DNA of 64,000 nucleotides from Varroa destructor (lineage: Eukaryota > Arthropoda > Arachnida > Mesostigmata > Varroidae), in NCBI RefSeq assembly GCF_002443255.2, contig NW_019211457.1, forward strand, positions 3,140 through 67,139. The letters are read 5' to 3'. The notes under the pieces were generated by a model. That model made no database searches, had not been told where the DNA came from, and worked only from the letters and a program-made list of their open reading frames with translations. The translations under genes and the position numbers were made by a program. Below, piece after piece: positions 41,789 to 53,099 of this stretch (position 1 is its first letter; the number at the start of each line of letters is the position of its first letter).

Positions 41789-43790
41789 TAGTTTAACATG
41801 TAGAAAGTACAAATTAGAACAGGTGTTGGAAACTTGTTGTTTTTAACTTTGGCTTTTAACTGGAACGTCTACCCTTGAGACATTTTCACTAACATAAATA
41901 GTACGGATTGACAACGAAGGTCTGTAGTGCGCTACGCATACGGGAGAGCATGAGAATGCCCCTTGAAAAAGATTTACTGTTAAATCCGATACAAGAGACG
42001 ATTGTAAATAGTAATATCATTTTAAAAATCGACAAACTATTAGCATCGATATAATGTGCATAGAGAAACGATAGAGGAACCATGGGAGACACTTCTAAGT
42101 TCGGCCAGTTGTTTACGGGCGAGGCTTACATTTGATCTAGGGCGAGGCTCCATAATCAATTAGAAGCTTGAATTAAGCTACTAATAGTTAACTGATTCGG
42201 CTCGTGAGAACTTAATTACACAACATTATACTTTACGGTATTAGTCGCCCCTATGTATTGTCTCTCCAAGACGGACGCCAAGATGTCCGTAACGGGATAA
42301 AGCTGCTTAGCGAATTCGCTCCTGTACCAAGCTAGGAAATGCTGCCGATTAGGTTGCGTCCGTTTAGATCGTGGAATCCAGCAGGGGCGAATGCGTCTGC
42401 TCAGGCTTACAAACAACAGATCGGGTGTTGTCCTCGTTTCAGCGATCCTAATAAAGCAGACACGTGGCACCAGCCTAAATATCGTAGAACACTACATCTG
42501 CTGCTTTCTGTCGAAACGTAGTCTCTTCGAGTCTGCACTTTTTTGCCATGGCAGCGTTAGGAATCTCTTCTAATAGCACCTTCTGTTATAATGAGCAAAT
42601 GAGAGAACATATGGGTACTGTTCGATATGATTTTATATATGTGTTTATGTAAAATATGCTCTTGCCATTGTAAGGAAATCCTTTTAAAAGTTAGTCTCAT
42701 GAAAAATATGTATGGATATATAGCTTGGTGGAAACGTTTACTATGATATGTGACGTCTATTGTTGAAAATAATTCTATCTTTTTATGGAGATAAACGGAT
42801 TTTGTTCTAGGTGGGATTCTCGGATAAGTAAGATTCGCTGTTTGTGCAGTCAAAAACAAGATAGCAAACACAAACTATTTACAATGCAATACAAATATAA
42901 ACAGAAATGTTGTACTATATCGTTTTTGGTAAGATTGATCAAGCACTTCGAACTTCTTCGAATAGACCGGATCGTCTCTTTAGCATGTACGAAAGTAAAC
43001 TATTAGCGTAAACTTTAACCGACCCAGTATTCACACTTCGGGAAAGGTATTAGTGAAGGAAACTTTATCAACTTCATATATTGGCATTGTTTTACCTTTT
43101 ATTTGCTATTAAAGTCAATGGTTGTTATACAGGCCTACTAATAACAATAGCCTAAGCTGGACACCCAAACAGAGCTTCAAAAGCATCGTTCAAGCCGCTG
43201 TGCGATGTCCGCTCTTCCAACGCAGACGATTTTTACCGACACGGTACAATGCATGAGTTTAACTCTGGGTGATACTGCAATGTATACTTTAATTGTGAAA
43301 AAGTAATGCGTCTGTAAGGATTTCAAGCCCTATTCTTTGAGATGTCTCAGAGAATAAAACTTCGGCCATTGCCATCAGAACAAAATTCCACTTGATCAGT
43401 CGCAAATGCTTCAACAAACAGTCTAGGATTGTTTGTTCGTAGAACGTCAATACAGAAAGCAAATGAGCGGATTTCCCATTAACTCAATGGACAATAGTTA
43501 AAATGTTACGCTGAGAAGTTGCGCCGTGTTTATTGCACGTATCCAATCGTGATTGGCCATAAGGAGTACTCTTTTCTATTTGAACAGAAACGTGAAACAT
43601 CGAACCCGGCAAATCAACCGAATTTTACCTAAAACAAGATATTGTATTCATTGAGAGAAGGTTCCTCTGTGTAAATAGTATAGGAACAAAGTGTCCTGCC
43701 TTGAATTTCTATGCCAGTTGCTCGTAGAATGGTTAATGAAGCGAGCCGGCATAGACATCCCTTGATTGTACTGAAAAATGCAGCGGCAGC

Positions 43791-43831
43791 AAAAAAAAAA
43801 CCCTGGGCCGGTTGGGGGGGGGGGGGGGGGG
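43791..43831. repeat. A10 ... G18 homopolymer pair
   Basis: Ten A (43791-43800), then CCCTGGGCCGGTT, then eighteen G (43814-43831). The G run can form a G-quadruplex and is the only long G tract in the window. The CCCTGGG between the runs is itself an inverted pair. The open frames here translate the runs as poly-Lys/Gly or poly-Pro and are artefacts. Confidence 0.9.
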
Positions 43832-44784
43832 TCAGTGAAATTCATTGCAGAGCAAACCTCGTGACCTTCACACAGCCCCTTGAGAAAGAGGAATTCATCA
43901 TTTCTTGGTTGGCTTCTAAAAGTTTACTTCTCATCGCGTCTTCGTCAAAGTTAGCCATTTATTGGAAGTGTCATTTATTTCGACCAATGCAAATTTATTG
44001 GTGAAAATTATAGCTTTAAAAACTGTTCTTCTTTTGGTGTTATACCGCAATTAATTCCACTCGTGAGCTGCTGATAGATCACAAAAAGGCATAGATTCTC
44101 ACGGCTCTGAGTCATGTACTTCCATGATTGAAACCCTAGCACTGCCTTGCAAAATATAGCTAGATAATGCTGAAAAACGTTGGGTTTTCGCTTCAACATC
44201 TAATAGAGAACAATATGAAACCTCACAAACGTTCAGTAGTACTTAACATAGCGAAGCGCGGTGCTAATTATAAATTCTACATACTAGATTATACTTGGAA
44301 TCACTGTGTCACATTTCACATTGTACTCAATAGGCCGTTCTATTTAGCATCATAAAATAGCAGGGTCCATCATAACGGTCTGCTAATGGAATACAAACCC
44401 TCTTATTGCATACGTAATAGAATTATGAAGATTCAGCTAGGTGTAATTGACGTATAAAAAGGGCAACGATTATACGCACGTTTGAGGCCGTTAATAATGC
44501 GCAACGATAACAAACTACACATAAAAATTTAACATAATTAAATTTTAATAAGTATAATTATAACATGATCGTCATCGTGCTTCAATGGCGAATTATGTCC
44601 CACGTAACTCTGAGGTAGGGAATCGTGAAAGCGTGAAGCCCATACAGCGAAGCAGGTGTCGAATATAATTAAACTATGTAAAAATAGTTACCATTACAAC
44701 ATTCTAGCCCTGTAGAACATTTCGCCTTTCTGTTTCTTCATGATTTTAGCGAGGCCGCATCTTTCATTCAATACCCACTTTTCG

Positions 44785-44802
44785 AAAAAAAAAAAAAAAA
44801 AA
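44785..44802. repeat. A18 homopolymer
   Basis: Eighteen consecutive A on the plus strand. It may be the tail or terminator of the minus-strand SINE-like copy at 44966-45040, or an independent microsatellite. Confidence 0.9.
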
Positions 44803-44965
44803 GTCAAGTATATTTATAAGAAAAGCATTTGAAATAGAAAATTAAGTGACCTGTCTTCTCGCTTCGGTATGTGCATACATTTGATCTGTTCACAGACAAA
44901 GGTTCTGTTAAGAAATCCAAGCGACCCTTTCTAGCCGCACGAAATAAATAATGTATGTGGCTATG

Positions 44966-45040
44966 GCCGGCATCGAACGTGGGTCCCGTCACATCACTAA
45001 GTGCCCCTATTTCGAGTAGGCAAACTGCCTCTGCATCGTT
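44966..45040 (-). repeat. tRNA-like SINE head, copy 6, with downstream T18
   Basis: The minus strand carries CGATGCAGAGGCAG (A box), then TTTGCCTACTCG, then ACGTTCGATGCCGG (B box), with an A-to-B spacing of 59 nt. Downstream on the same strand is a run of 18 T (plus strand A18, 44785-44802). That makes a unit of about 255 nt if the run is the element's end. Oligo-T is also the pol III stop signal. Confidence 0.6.
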
Positions 45041-45299
45041 GCACAAAGGCGAGTCTTGGCGAGGTCATCCCAACCAAACCTGCATCGACCTTATCGGTGC
45101 CCCTGCACACCAACATAGCGATTTCTATAGATTATATAGCAAAACGCACACCGATGTTAAGTCGTAGCTCGGGCAAACTTTAGACAAATCCTGTCGTCCA
45201 TACACTCCCAATGATGTCCGCCGTTCTGAGGTCGCATGTGCGTATTACCTGCGACCGGTACAAAAGTATTCTGAGTTACCTAAGTTCACTACCGCGATA

Positions 45300-45374
45300 G
45301 ACGTGCTGTCTAAGCGCCGTCATGCAACGAAAACTACGGGGCACTACGTTTATGATAATGCGGGTTCGTGCCCA
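45300..45374 (+). repeat. possible tRNA-like SINE head, copy 7
   Basis: GCGGGTTCGTGCCC (45360-45373) reads as a B box. GACGTGCTGTCTAAGCGC, about 60 nt before it, is a poor A box. The spacing suits the family, but only one box is good. Confidence 0.3.
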
Positions 45375-46318
45375 GAGTGCAAGGTCAAAAGAGAATGCAG
45401 TCTAAAACGGAAATTAGCAAACAGTGCCGCGCAAGGCCAATTTAATATGCGACTCTTCTCTGAGACGAGCAGACATATATGTGTATATCTACCCTATGTA
45501 TGTATATGTATCTTCTTCTAAAGGCCATAAGGGGCCGCGTTTCCTTGGGGCGAACAGCCAGACCACTTGTTTACAGACCATCCCATTTCGCCCCGTCGCT
45601 CGCCTCAACGATGACGTAGTGACGCACATGTGGTTATCGTCGTTCGAAGAACGCACTTGAGTAATGAGCAGACATGAGATACTGCCAACGCCGAGGAAAG
45701 ACCACCGGGTCGTGTACACCCCGTTAGAGACTGGCAACACAAATGTATGTCGGATCCAGGGAAGAGTTGATAAAACTTGTGTATCTAAGAATATATTAAC
45801 TGTGCCAGATACAAATAATGATTCAGTTAGCGACGTTCAATGAGTGAAATAACCTTCTACGAAGAGGTTTTCAGCATTTGTTTCAGCATATTAAGAACGA
45901 ACGCCACGTATTGTTATGGCTGAAAGCTGGTGCTAAATTCTCACAAAATGCTTTTTCTCTAATAGAGGGGTTCTGTTTATATAACAAGCTGCATAAACAA
46001 ATAAAACTTATTCGTATATAGATACAGTCTTCGAATATCTCTATTGCGTTCTTACCGGCCCGTTATATATCTAGGGTAGAAAAAATTTCCTACCGAGCAA
46101 AAATCTCTATTTTTTTTAAGTATATTGTAATTGTAAATCGTAACAAGGTTTTACTTTCAGTTCGGGTTTGTAGCAAAAGTGTACTTGTTTTCAATCTTCG
46201 ACATCTCAAAGGTAATAGAGGACCAATAGACACAAAGTACATTATCTAAATAGAACACCTCACTAAAAACTGACATTAAAATACAACTAAAAACATGAAA
46301 TAGTAGTAGCAAAAATTT

Positions 46319-46348
46319 AAAAAAAAAAAACAACAACAACAACAACAA
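46319..46348. repeat. A12 followed by (CAA)6
   Basis: A-run 46319-46330, then six CAA units 46331-46348. A-rich tails with simple-repeat ends are typical of retroposons, but no SINE or LINE body is recognisable on either side. Confidence 0.85.
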
Positions 46349-47908
46349 CTGTATTTGCTAATCTGTCTGTGTGATGTGTTATTTAGTCTTGAGGCTGTTG
46401 GTCTCGAGAACGTTTCCACCCAAAATTATCCATCCAATCTCTAACAATGCGCAACTTGAACTAGCGCGTCAAGAAATAAACTTGTTTTTATCATCCTCAA
46501 TCACTATCACGATGTTGTTTCCGGTTATTTAGAAAATCACTGCACTGGCTTAGGTTCTGTGTGTATATCCTGTCACATAGAAAAACACCTAGGTAGCAAT
46601 TCGAAATAAAATGTACTGCGGAGCCAGCTTCCATTTCCTCCCAGGAGCGCTACGGTACGGGGGCTACCCAAAACAGCCTTAACAGTGTCAGAACTGAAAC
46701 TACGTTGGCCTCGTGTTGCGCGCATAGTCGCTGGGTCGGTAAATTTATATTTGTCGATAGATATTGAGGGTTAGGGCGGTGATTGAAGTGAAATGGCCCG
46801 TGAACCATACTGTCGAATAGCTTATCGTTTCCTGAGATCGCTAGCTATGTTCTTCATATATAACCTAGGCAAGCATTGGGCATGAGTGAAGCTCGTGTGC
46901 GACGGGTCGTTCTCATGCAAAACGACCTATCTTGAAATAAGTAATTTCCTAATGGCTTGAGTTGGGGGAGACTAACAATCTCTACTTACGAGTCGACTTA
47001 GTGTGCTAGATCCGTCTTTCTATTTTCTACGTAGCGAAAATAAACGGTATAGTATTAATATATCTACGATAAGATTTGCGTTTATTGTTAGAACAGGTAC
47101 GTTTAGATTTAGCACAAAAGGGCTTACACTTCAAGCGATGTTCAAGCTGTCAATTTATGTGTGGGTGTTTTGTCTTAGTTTTAAACTTCATCTAGCTCTA
47201 TCTGAGCCTCCTTTTATTCTTTTTTTTTTTCTCGACATATGGAAATGACAAATAATGCATTAAGCTGCACTGCTACCAGAGCTCGTAGCTGGACCAATTA
47301 TCACTCAAGGTACAACTTGTTCTGATTAAATCTGCTTTTCAAAGCTATTTTTGTCAGTACGCCATAATTCAGAATCGGTTTCCCCCAGCTTTCATTAAGG
47401 CATGAAATTTGTTTACTCAAAATGTATTACGGTGTCCGACCTCGTTGTTCTTGAAATTTATCCTGACAACCTAAAATGAACAAGACAGGTGACACCGATG
47501 TGTCCCGCTCTTTACCCTCGCAACCGCGGCGTCAGCTTTCCATTAATTAGCTATGATTCCAGATGTTCATAGATAACGTTCTGAAAAACGAAGGATATCA
47601 ACGAGATTCATCAGTCAGGTAAAATATCAACCAGTTATAGTAAAACACTCTGAAAATTTGTAGTACAATCAAATCGTGAGTTTGGCGTCGGTAAATCAAG
47701 TGCCCATCGCACTTTGCGACGCTGTTGATGGAGCAGTTGTGTTTCAGTACTAGTACATGTATAGTAGAACGGAGCGTATATATTGATAAAGATTACTTAA
47801 ATCGATGAACAGGTCATATAGGGTACGCTACTCCCAGTTAGTACGGTACCCATAGAACACCCACACCTGACACCCACAGACCCTAGCAAGTGTGTTACTT
47901 GGATATAA

Positions 47909-48231
47909 ATGCATGGAATGATGGAATATGTTGTTGTTCTATTTGTTGGTTTTTGAACGATGAAATGATTGAAAGGAACTGTTGGGGGCATTCGTATTGT
48001 TGTGAGAGAGGTGAAATTTTTCGACCACAGCAAGACGAACTACCGCGAAAGCACTTGCCAAGAACGTTTTCATTGATCACGAACGGAAGTTAGAAGTTCG
48101 AAGGCGATCAAATACCGCCCTAGTTCTAACCATAAACTATGCCAACTAGCAATTTGCTTACGAATGTCTTTCGACTAAGTGAGAGGCCACGGGAAACCAA
48201 AGTAGGGTCATGGGGGAAGTATGGTTGCAAA

Positions 48232-48265
<34 letters not shown>

Positions 48266-48804
48266 TCAGGAGTGGAGCCTGCGGCTTAATCTGACTCAAC
48301 ACGGGAAAACTTACCTGGTCCTGACACTAGAAAGACTGATAGCTCTGTCTTGATTTGGTGGATGGTGGTGCATGGCCGTTCTTAGTTGGTGGAGTGATTT
48401 GTCTGGTTAATTCCGATAACGAACGAGCCTCTAGCCTATTAAATAACACACGGAATCTTGTCTTCCGTGAGGTTCCCTAATGGGATCAAGTGTGTTTAAC
48501 ACTTTGAAACAGAGCAATTACAGGTCTGTGATGCCCCTAGATGTTCGGGGCCGCACGCGCGCTACACCGAGAGACAAAATGAATTCCCAGTAAGTGCTAG
48601 TCATTAGCTACTACTGATTACGTCCCTGCCCTTTGTACACACCGCCCGCCGCTACTACCGATTGAATGGTTTAGTGGTATCATCTGAGTAGACGGGTATG
48701 AACTTTGGTACGTGCCTGTATTGCAATGAAGATCAAACTTGATCATTTAGAGGAAGTAAAAGTCGTAGCAAGGTTTCCGTAGGTGAGCCTGCGGAAGGAT
48801 CCTT
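47909..48804 (+). pseudogene. 5'-truncated, decayed 18S rRNA copy
   Basis: This is the 3' half of a eukaryotic small-subunit rRNA. Recognisable landmarks in order: the TGCATGGAAT start at 47910, GGGGGCATTCGTATTG (47984-47999), GCAAGACGAAC (48030-48040), GAAACTTAAAGGAATTGACG (48235-48254), GTGCATGGCCGTTCTTAGTTGG (48369-48390), the CGCACGCGCGCTACAC segment (48552-48567), TTTGTACACACCGCCCG (about 48632-48648) and the terminal GCGGAAGGATC (48791-48801). The 5' half of the gene (about 900 nt, including the first domains) is absent. Two internal deletions are visible: about 10 nt near 48334, and about 100 nt at 48568-48581, where GCTACACCGA jumps to AATGAATTCCCAG. The second removes helices of the SSU head. 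Nearly universal bases are changed: the equivalent of E. coli U1406 is C at 48649, and A1500 is G at 48768. A working rRNA could hardly tolerate these changes, so I call it a pseudogene. Open frames across it are accidental. The alternative is a genuinely extreme rRNA lineage, which is less likely because the 5' half is missing. Confidence 0.9.
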
Positions 48805-49050
48805 ACTGATTCAAAATCCATCCACTCACATGAGCGAGATACTCTGCAGGCTTCACCGGTAAACGATCTCGCTCATGTGAAGATGAGCGACATTTTCTAG
48901 AGGAATAATAAAAAGCTATTGAATAGTAACGTCAGACAATGACTAAACGAATGTGTTTTCAAGTCTGTAAATGAGTGACTTTTGATCATCGACCGAAACG
49001 GTAATAGTTTTGAACATTCGCGGTTAGCAAAGAGGCTAACCATTTCACAC
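48805..49050 (+). other. ITS1-like spacer with possible 5.8S remnant
   Basis: The DNA directly after the 18S 3' end should be ITS1 if this was copied as rDNA. It begins with a 15-bp hairpin (separate entry). Beyond it, 48893-49040 holds pieces that resemble 5.8S rRNA in the right order: GAATGTG (about 48948), TTGATCATCGAC (about 48984) and TTTTGAACATTCGCGG (about 49008). The spacings differ from a normal 5.8S by insertions of roughly a dozen bases each, and the usual GATGAAGAACGCAGC core is not intact. If the match is real, this is a rotted 5.8S and the ITS1 was only about 90 nt long. If it is chance, this is unrelated flanking DNA. I lean only weakly toward the first. Confidence 0.3.
48826..48880. 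repeat. 15-bp perfect inverted repeat after 18S end
   Basis: TCACATGAGCGAGAT (48826-48840) is the exact reverse complement of ATCTCGCTCATGTGA (48866-48880), with a 25-nt loop between. It starts 22 nt after the 18S 3' end, where ITS1 processing stems are expected. The arms are intact while the neighbouring rRNA is heavily mutated. It could be an ITS1 stem or a small inserted palindrome. Confidence 0.75.
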
Positions 49051-49108
49051 TAAAAGATAATTATTGAGCGACTAACTGGGGGCAATATGGCGTTTACTAT
49101 GGTGATTG

Positions 49109-49124
49109 GCAAAGCCGGCTTTGC
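49109..49124. repeat. 16-bp perfect palindrome
   Basis: GCAAAGCCGGCTTTGC is self-complementary over all 16 bases. It lies about 300 nt after the 18S pseudogene. A second GCAAAG follows at 49132. No element around it is recognised. Confidence 0.6.
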
Positions 49125-49299
49125 ATCCGTTGCAAAGAGATTTTCAGCTGTGACATTTTTCCGGAATAGGGGGCAACGTTGGAAAGTTCCGCGCTTATTG
49201 ATGAGCAGTAAAATAGGATGCAGTACAATCGGCGCCTAGGAGAAGTAATATAGGTATATATGTATTAATTTAGCAACGAGTCTATAGACGTCCGCTATG

Positions 49300-52200
49300 A
49301 AGAAACAAGCGCATCCATTATGAAGAAGTTACGAAACCATAATAAAACTGATTATATGTTAGATCACTTAGCATCGAAACAGAACACTTTCAATACAATC
49401 GCCAGCCTCGCTCCTCGTTTGAAACTTTCGTCGTCAGGTTTGTAGTGATGAAGCGCGTGAACACCCCACTACAATTGAAGATCGAAATCAGACCCAGTTA
49501 GCATCGAACGATCGTTATAGCCCCGCCGCATAATCGTATAGTCAACCTATCTTCAGCTACCTTCGATCACTACTGTGAACAATTTTAACTGCTCGACCAA
49601 GAGCGATTTAACTAGACTATTTCTCAAGCAAATTTTCTTCTAATAGCTCTGGAGTGAACCCATGTTTAATCTAATGGCGTACGTGTTTGAATTTCAATTT
49701 AAAAATCTATCCATTATTTGAGAGCGGCGGCCAGTAAGACCTTTTGAAAACCTTTGAAAATCGGCTAAAGCATATCGGACGTTGACATCTAAATCTGGAT
49801 ATAGCAGTAGGTCGTGGTAGTGGCGTTCGTGCAAGGGAAATATTCTAGGAATATGCAGTCAGAAAGTCACTCGCGCATGTAATGGGTTTACGTAGCACGG
49901 AGGTAATAGTTCCCGGGGTGGTATATGCGAGGTGAATGTGCGGTGTGAACCAGCCGATGTCCTCCGCGGGGTTCTAGGGGCTCGTAAAACTATTTAATAT
50001 CGGTAGGAGGAAATCTTAGAAGGTAGTAAACAGTCATCGAAGTCGAAACAAATTTGTAGCCAACTGAACAAATGTTCAATTGATAAGTAACTTAATTTTT
50101 TAAATTCAACATTATTCCATCAGTTATAAAATGTTTTCGCCTAGTATCGTTTTTTACTCGATGGAGAGATCCTAAGAGAACCAATGGGCACATTTAACTG
50201 AATAGGCCGGTAGAGCCTCGACATTAGAACGCTCTCCGATGTAACTTAGTCCGAAGTTACTACAGACCGATGGACAGATGGTGTTATGATCATATATCTT
50301 GGTGCACAACCCATACCATACGAATGTATTTCTGGTTTTTCTTGCTGCTTCACATTGATCTTCGATGGAATTAGTATGGTACATATTGACAACGAACATT
50401 GCCAATGCATACGAGCTGGAATCCTAGGATGCTACGTATTAACAAGGCCGCTACTTCAGTATATTTTAACAATGGTCCTTTATATTGTCTAGCAGTATGC
50501 CTGCCCGTCAGGCGGGACAGTTGATCACCGTCTGATATAGCAAATAAAACGACCGGCAGATGACAGGTTGAGCCAGAGAATTCTAGGGTTAACGTCGTGT
50601 TGTTGTCGATAGCAGTGAACGCTTTTCTAGGTTCGGACGTCTTCCGTTCGGAGCAAACTCTGTTTTGGACTTGAATGGAGGTAGAAACTGATGTTGTTCA
50701 AACGTTTCGTTGATTTGTTCACGACGTAGCAACTTTGAATTGGTATATAATTATGAATATACCGATTATTGAAGTTAGACTGGAAACAACGATGTTTACC
50801 TTCATATTTTGGGTATCACTTCATTAAGGTGACTACTTCGGGTCTCTCTTACGAAACAATAGATTGACAATAATTGATAATTGGTAACGATCCTTTACAC
50901 AAATTGAACTCAAGCGCCAAAATCTATTATCGAGTACACTTTTCAAGTTTCTCATTTTTGCTACTTAAAGGAAGCCTAGTTTGATAGAGTTTGCTTGTGG
51001 AGAAACATGTCGCAGGAGAAATCCATTGGCGTGAAATAGCGCAAACCGGCCATAGTACGAGACCCTGGAACAAGTTATAGCTTAGGTAACTTATAAGCAA
51101 CGGCAATTTAGAAATGACACTATTTTATTGAAATCACACATTGTTTACGTCAAACTCCGTCACATCATCATACTGAACTGTCGTCGCGATTAATGCTAGA
51201 CAAAAATGCCCGGTTCTTCTGACATGTGTTCAGCTATAGCTATATGTATTGGGAACTTGTATCGAGGAGCAGCAGATACAACTTCAATCACTTTAGATAT
51301 CCCGACAAATTAGCATAAAAGTGATCCAGAAGATGCGGCGTGCCTGCTATGCAGCCCTAAATATGGGGTCTCGCAGCAGTTGTTTACATGACAAAAATAC
51401 ATGGGCTCAATCCTCCGATTCAAGTTCAGTTTCAAAATAGTAAGGGTCGACGCATGCGCGTTCCAGAGTTAACCGGGTTAGATTCCTACAGCATCGTACA
51501 AGTAATTTGTTCATAATAAAATAGCAGCGTTTTCGGCGAGTTTTCATGGACAGTTATAGACCACAATGGCAACCTGATTGTAACGCGAATATTTAAAGGT
51601 TTCTATATCGACAACGAATGAGCCGAGTTATTTTGGAACGTATGTGAGCCCTACTGCTATATGTATCGAAACTTTCCGCTACGTTGTTTTCACGTGAACA
51701 GAACTCAGCTCCTCTGAAGTTCTAAAAATTTAGCGATCTGATTACATCGGCAAATGTTTTCGAGGTTAGGAACCGACTATTGTCAACGAGTGGAGCATTG
51801 ATTGAATATAAAAATCGTTTTTACCGTGTTCGTCGAGGGTCAGAGTGGTCGATGCCTCTCGAATCCAAGATTAGTATGCATGCAATCTCGTACGTTATGG
51901 CACGTAACAGTGATAAACTTCCCTATGACAATTTTTAGAATAGTTAGTATACAAGGTTTAGCATTGAACTGAATAGTCTGTCTGGGCTACGGGTTCGATG
52001 CACACTAAGGACTTATGAGCAACGAAATTAATGGTGGGTACTTTGGTTGTCCGTTATATACGTTGATTCCTGCAATGAATATGCGTAATACATCGACCAC
52101 ATCGAGTTTTAAATATCACCTTTAGAGAGACTTAACCAATTTGAGAAGTTCAATATTGGCGACGCTATCCATCGTCAAACGCATCACAAACGGGATCAGA

Positions 52201-52553
52201 AAGTTTGTTCTTTCAGCCCCCTTTGGATGCTGGTTATTTTTTTTTAATAGAGACTAATAGCCGTTTCCTATTGAAGTTGTACAGTAGCCTGTCCATAGTT
52301 TTTTTTTCAACTTTAGTTTACTATGTTTAGAGAAACCTCAAGTTCGTGAAGTTATTGATAGATAAAGTATTCACCTTGTATGCCCTGTAGCTTACCGATA
52401 TCGTGTGGCTGTTCACAGCTGTGTGATTTCAATTCAAACCTAGTTTCACGCATTGAAGCCCATTTTTCCAAATTATTTTCCTTTAATCTTCACTTAATTC
52501 GTTTCTATTAGCGTGATAATTGCAGAAAGAGAAGTGTTGTAGTACTTCCCGGT
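49300..52553. other. no gene recognised
   Basis: I looked for 28S rRNA after the 18S fragment. None of the conserved LSU blocks I know could be found here. A GC-rich run at 49910-49985 is unexplained. Frames of about 70 codons on both strands at 50172-50492 are not convincing. Confidence 0.6.
51938..52002 (+). repeat. tRNA-like SINE head, copy 8
   Basis: CGGGTTCGATGC (51990-52001) is a good B box. GAATAGTTAGTATACAAGG, about 53 nt upstream, stands where the A box belongs but has lost the GG pair. No flanking duplication was recognised by eye. Confidence 0.4.
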
Positions 52554-52620
52554 GAGATGGTGCAGTGGTAACGTCTTTGCCTAGAAAGACAGCGCTCTAA
52601 ATTTGCAATTGGTCGTAGAT
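52554..52620 (+). repeat. tRNA-like SINE head, copy 9
   Basis: GAGATGGTGCAGTGGTAACG (52554-52573) is a near-consensus tRNA A-box region. TCTTTGCCTAG follows, matching copies 2 and 6. The B box at about 52607-52618 (ATTGGTCGTAGA) is worn. The spacing is about 53 nt. A T7 run at 52702-52708 could mark the end of an element of about 150 nt. Confidence 0.6.
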
Positions 52621-52833
52621 ACGCTTCGTCTCATTCTGGTAGGCACGCGAGGAAATGTTCCGAAACATCAATTCTCGGAACGTCTAATATCGCCGATCTA
52701 GTTTTTTTGTCTCAGGGTTTTAATACTAATAAATATCGACAAAACATCAGCAGTGCGGTAGGGAAAGATAACCTTTGCCGATACGCCCCCACCGTAACGG
52801 TGTCTCTAAAGATGATATTAAGCACAGTTTGGT

Positions 52834-53099
52834 AAATTTCCCTACGCTGGAATCGGCGCACGGTTGGACCGCCGGACAAAACGAAGTTCATGCAAAGACT
52901 GAACGCGGCTTCTGGTACCTTCGTTTGCTACATTTGCGAGACAACAGCTGCCAACAACAAATGGCCAGAAATATATTGGTGGAAAATACAGGCAAGGCTA
53001 ATAACCAATCGAACAGAGGACAATACTGGGGAAATATCGATGGTCTACGAGGACAGGCTTCCCAGGGGTTATCTAAATGCCTTTTGGAATAGGCAATAA
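52834..53099 (+). CDS. open frame with protein-like C-terminus, unidentified
   Basis: The region is GC-richer than its surroundings and open in two plus frames (52775-53092 and the frame ending at 53099). The second has a credible-looking tail (a W-rich KWPEIYWWKIQ stretch, then EDRLPRGYLNAFWNRQ before the stop) and two CxxC-spaced cysteines near CYICE. I do not recognise a family. It could be an exon end or a transposon remnant; chance is also possible. Confidence 0.15.

Larger units (their letters stand above)
41789..47908. other. no protein gene recognised
   Basis: Apart from the simple repeats and SINE-like copies listed, this holds short frames only. 44960-45700 is GC-richer and follows SINE-like copies. 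The 200 nt before the 18S fragment (47700-47908) do not resemble the missing 5' half of 18S. Confidence 0.6.

Noticed and set aside
47797..48093. Open frames of 61-78 codons on both strands
   Set aside because: They overlap the beginning of the 18S pseudogene; rRNA-derived sequence explains them.
51472..51486. B-box-like ACCGGGTTAGATTCC
   Set aside because: No A box at either tRNA or SINE-family distance.
49300..52000. Possible 28S rRNA continuing the rDNA unit
   Set aside because: None of the conserved LSU blocks are recognisable.
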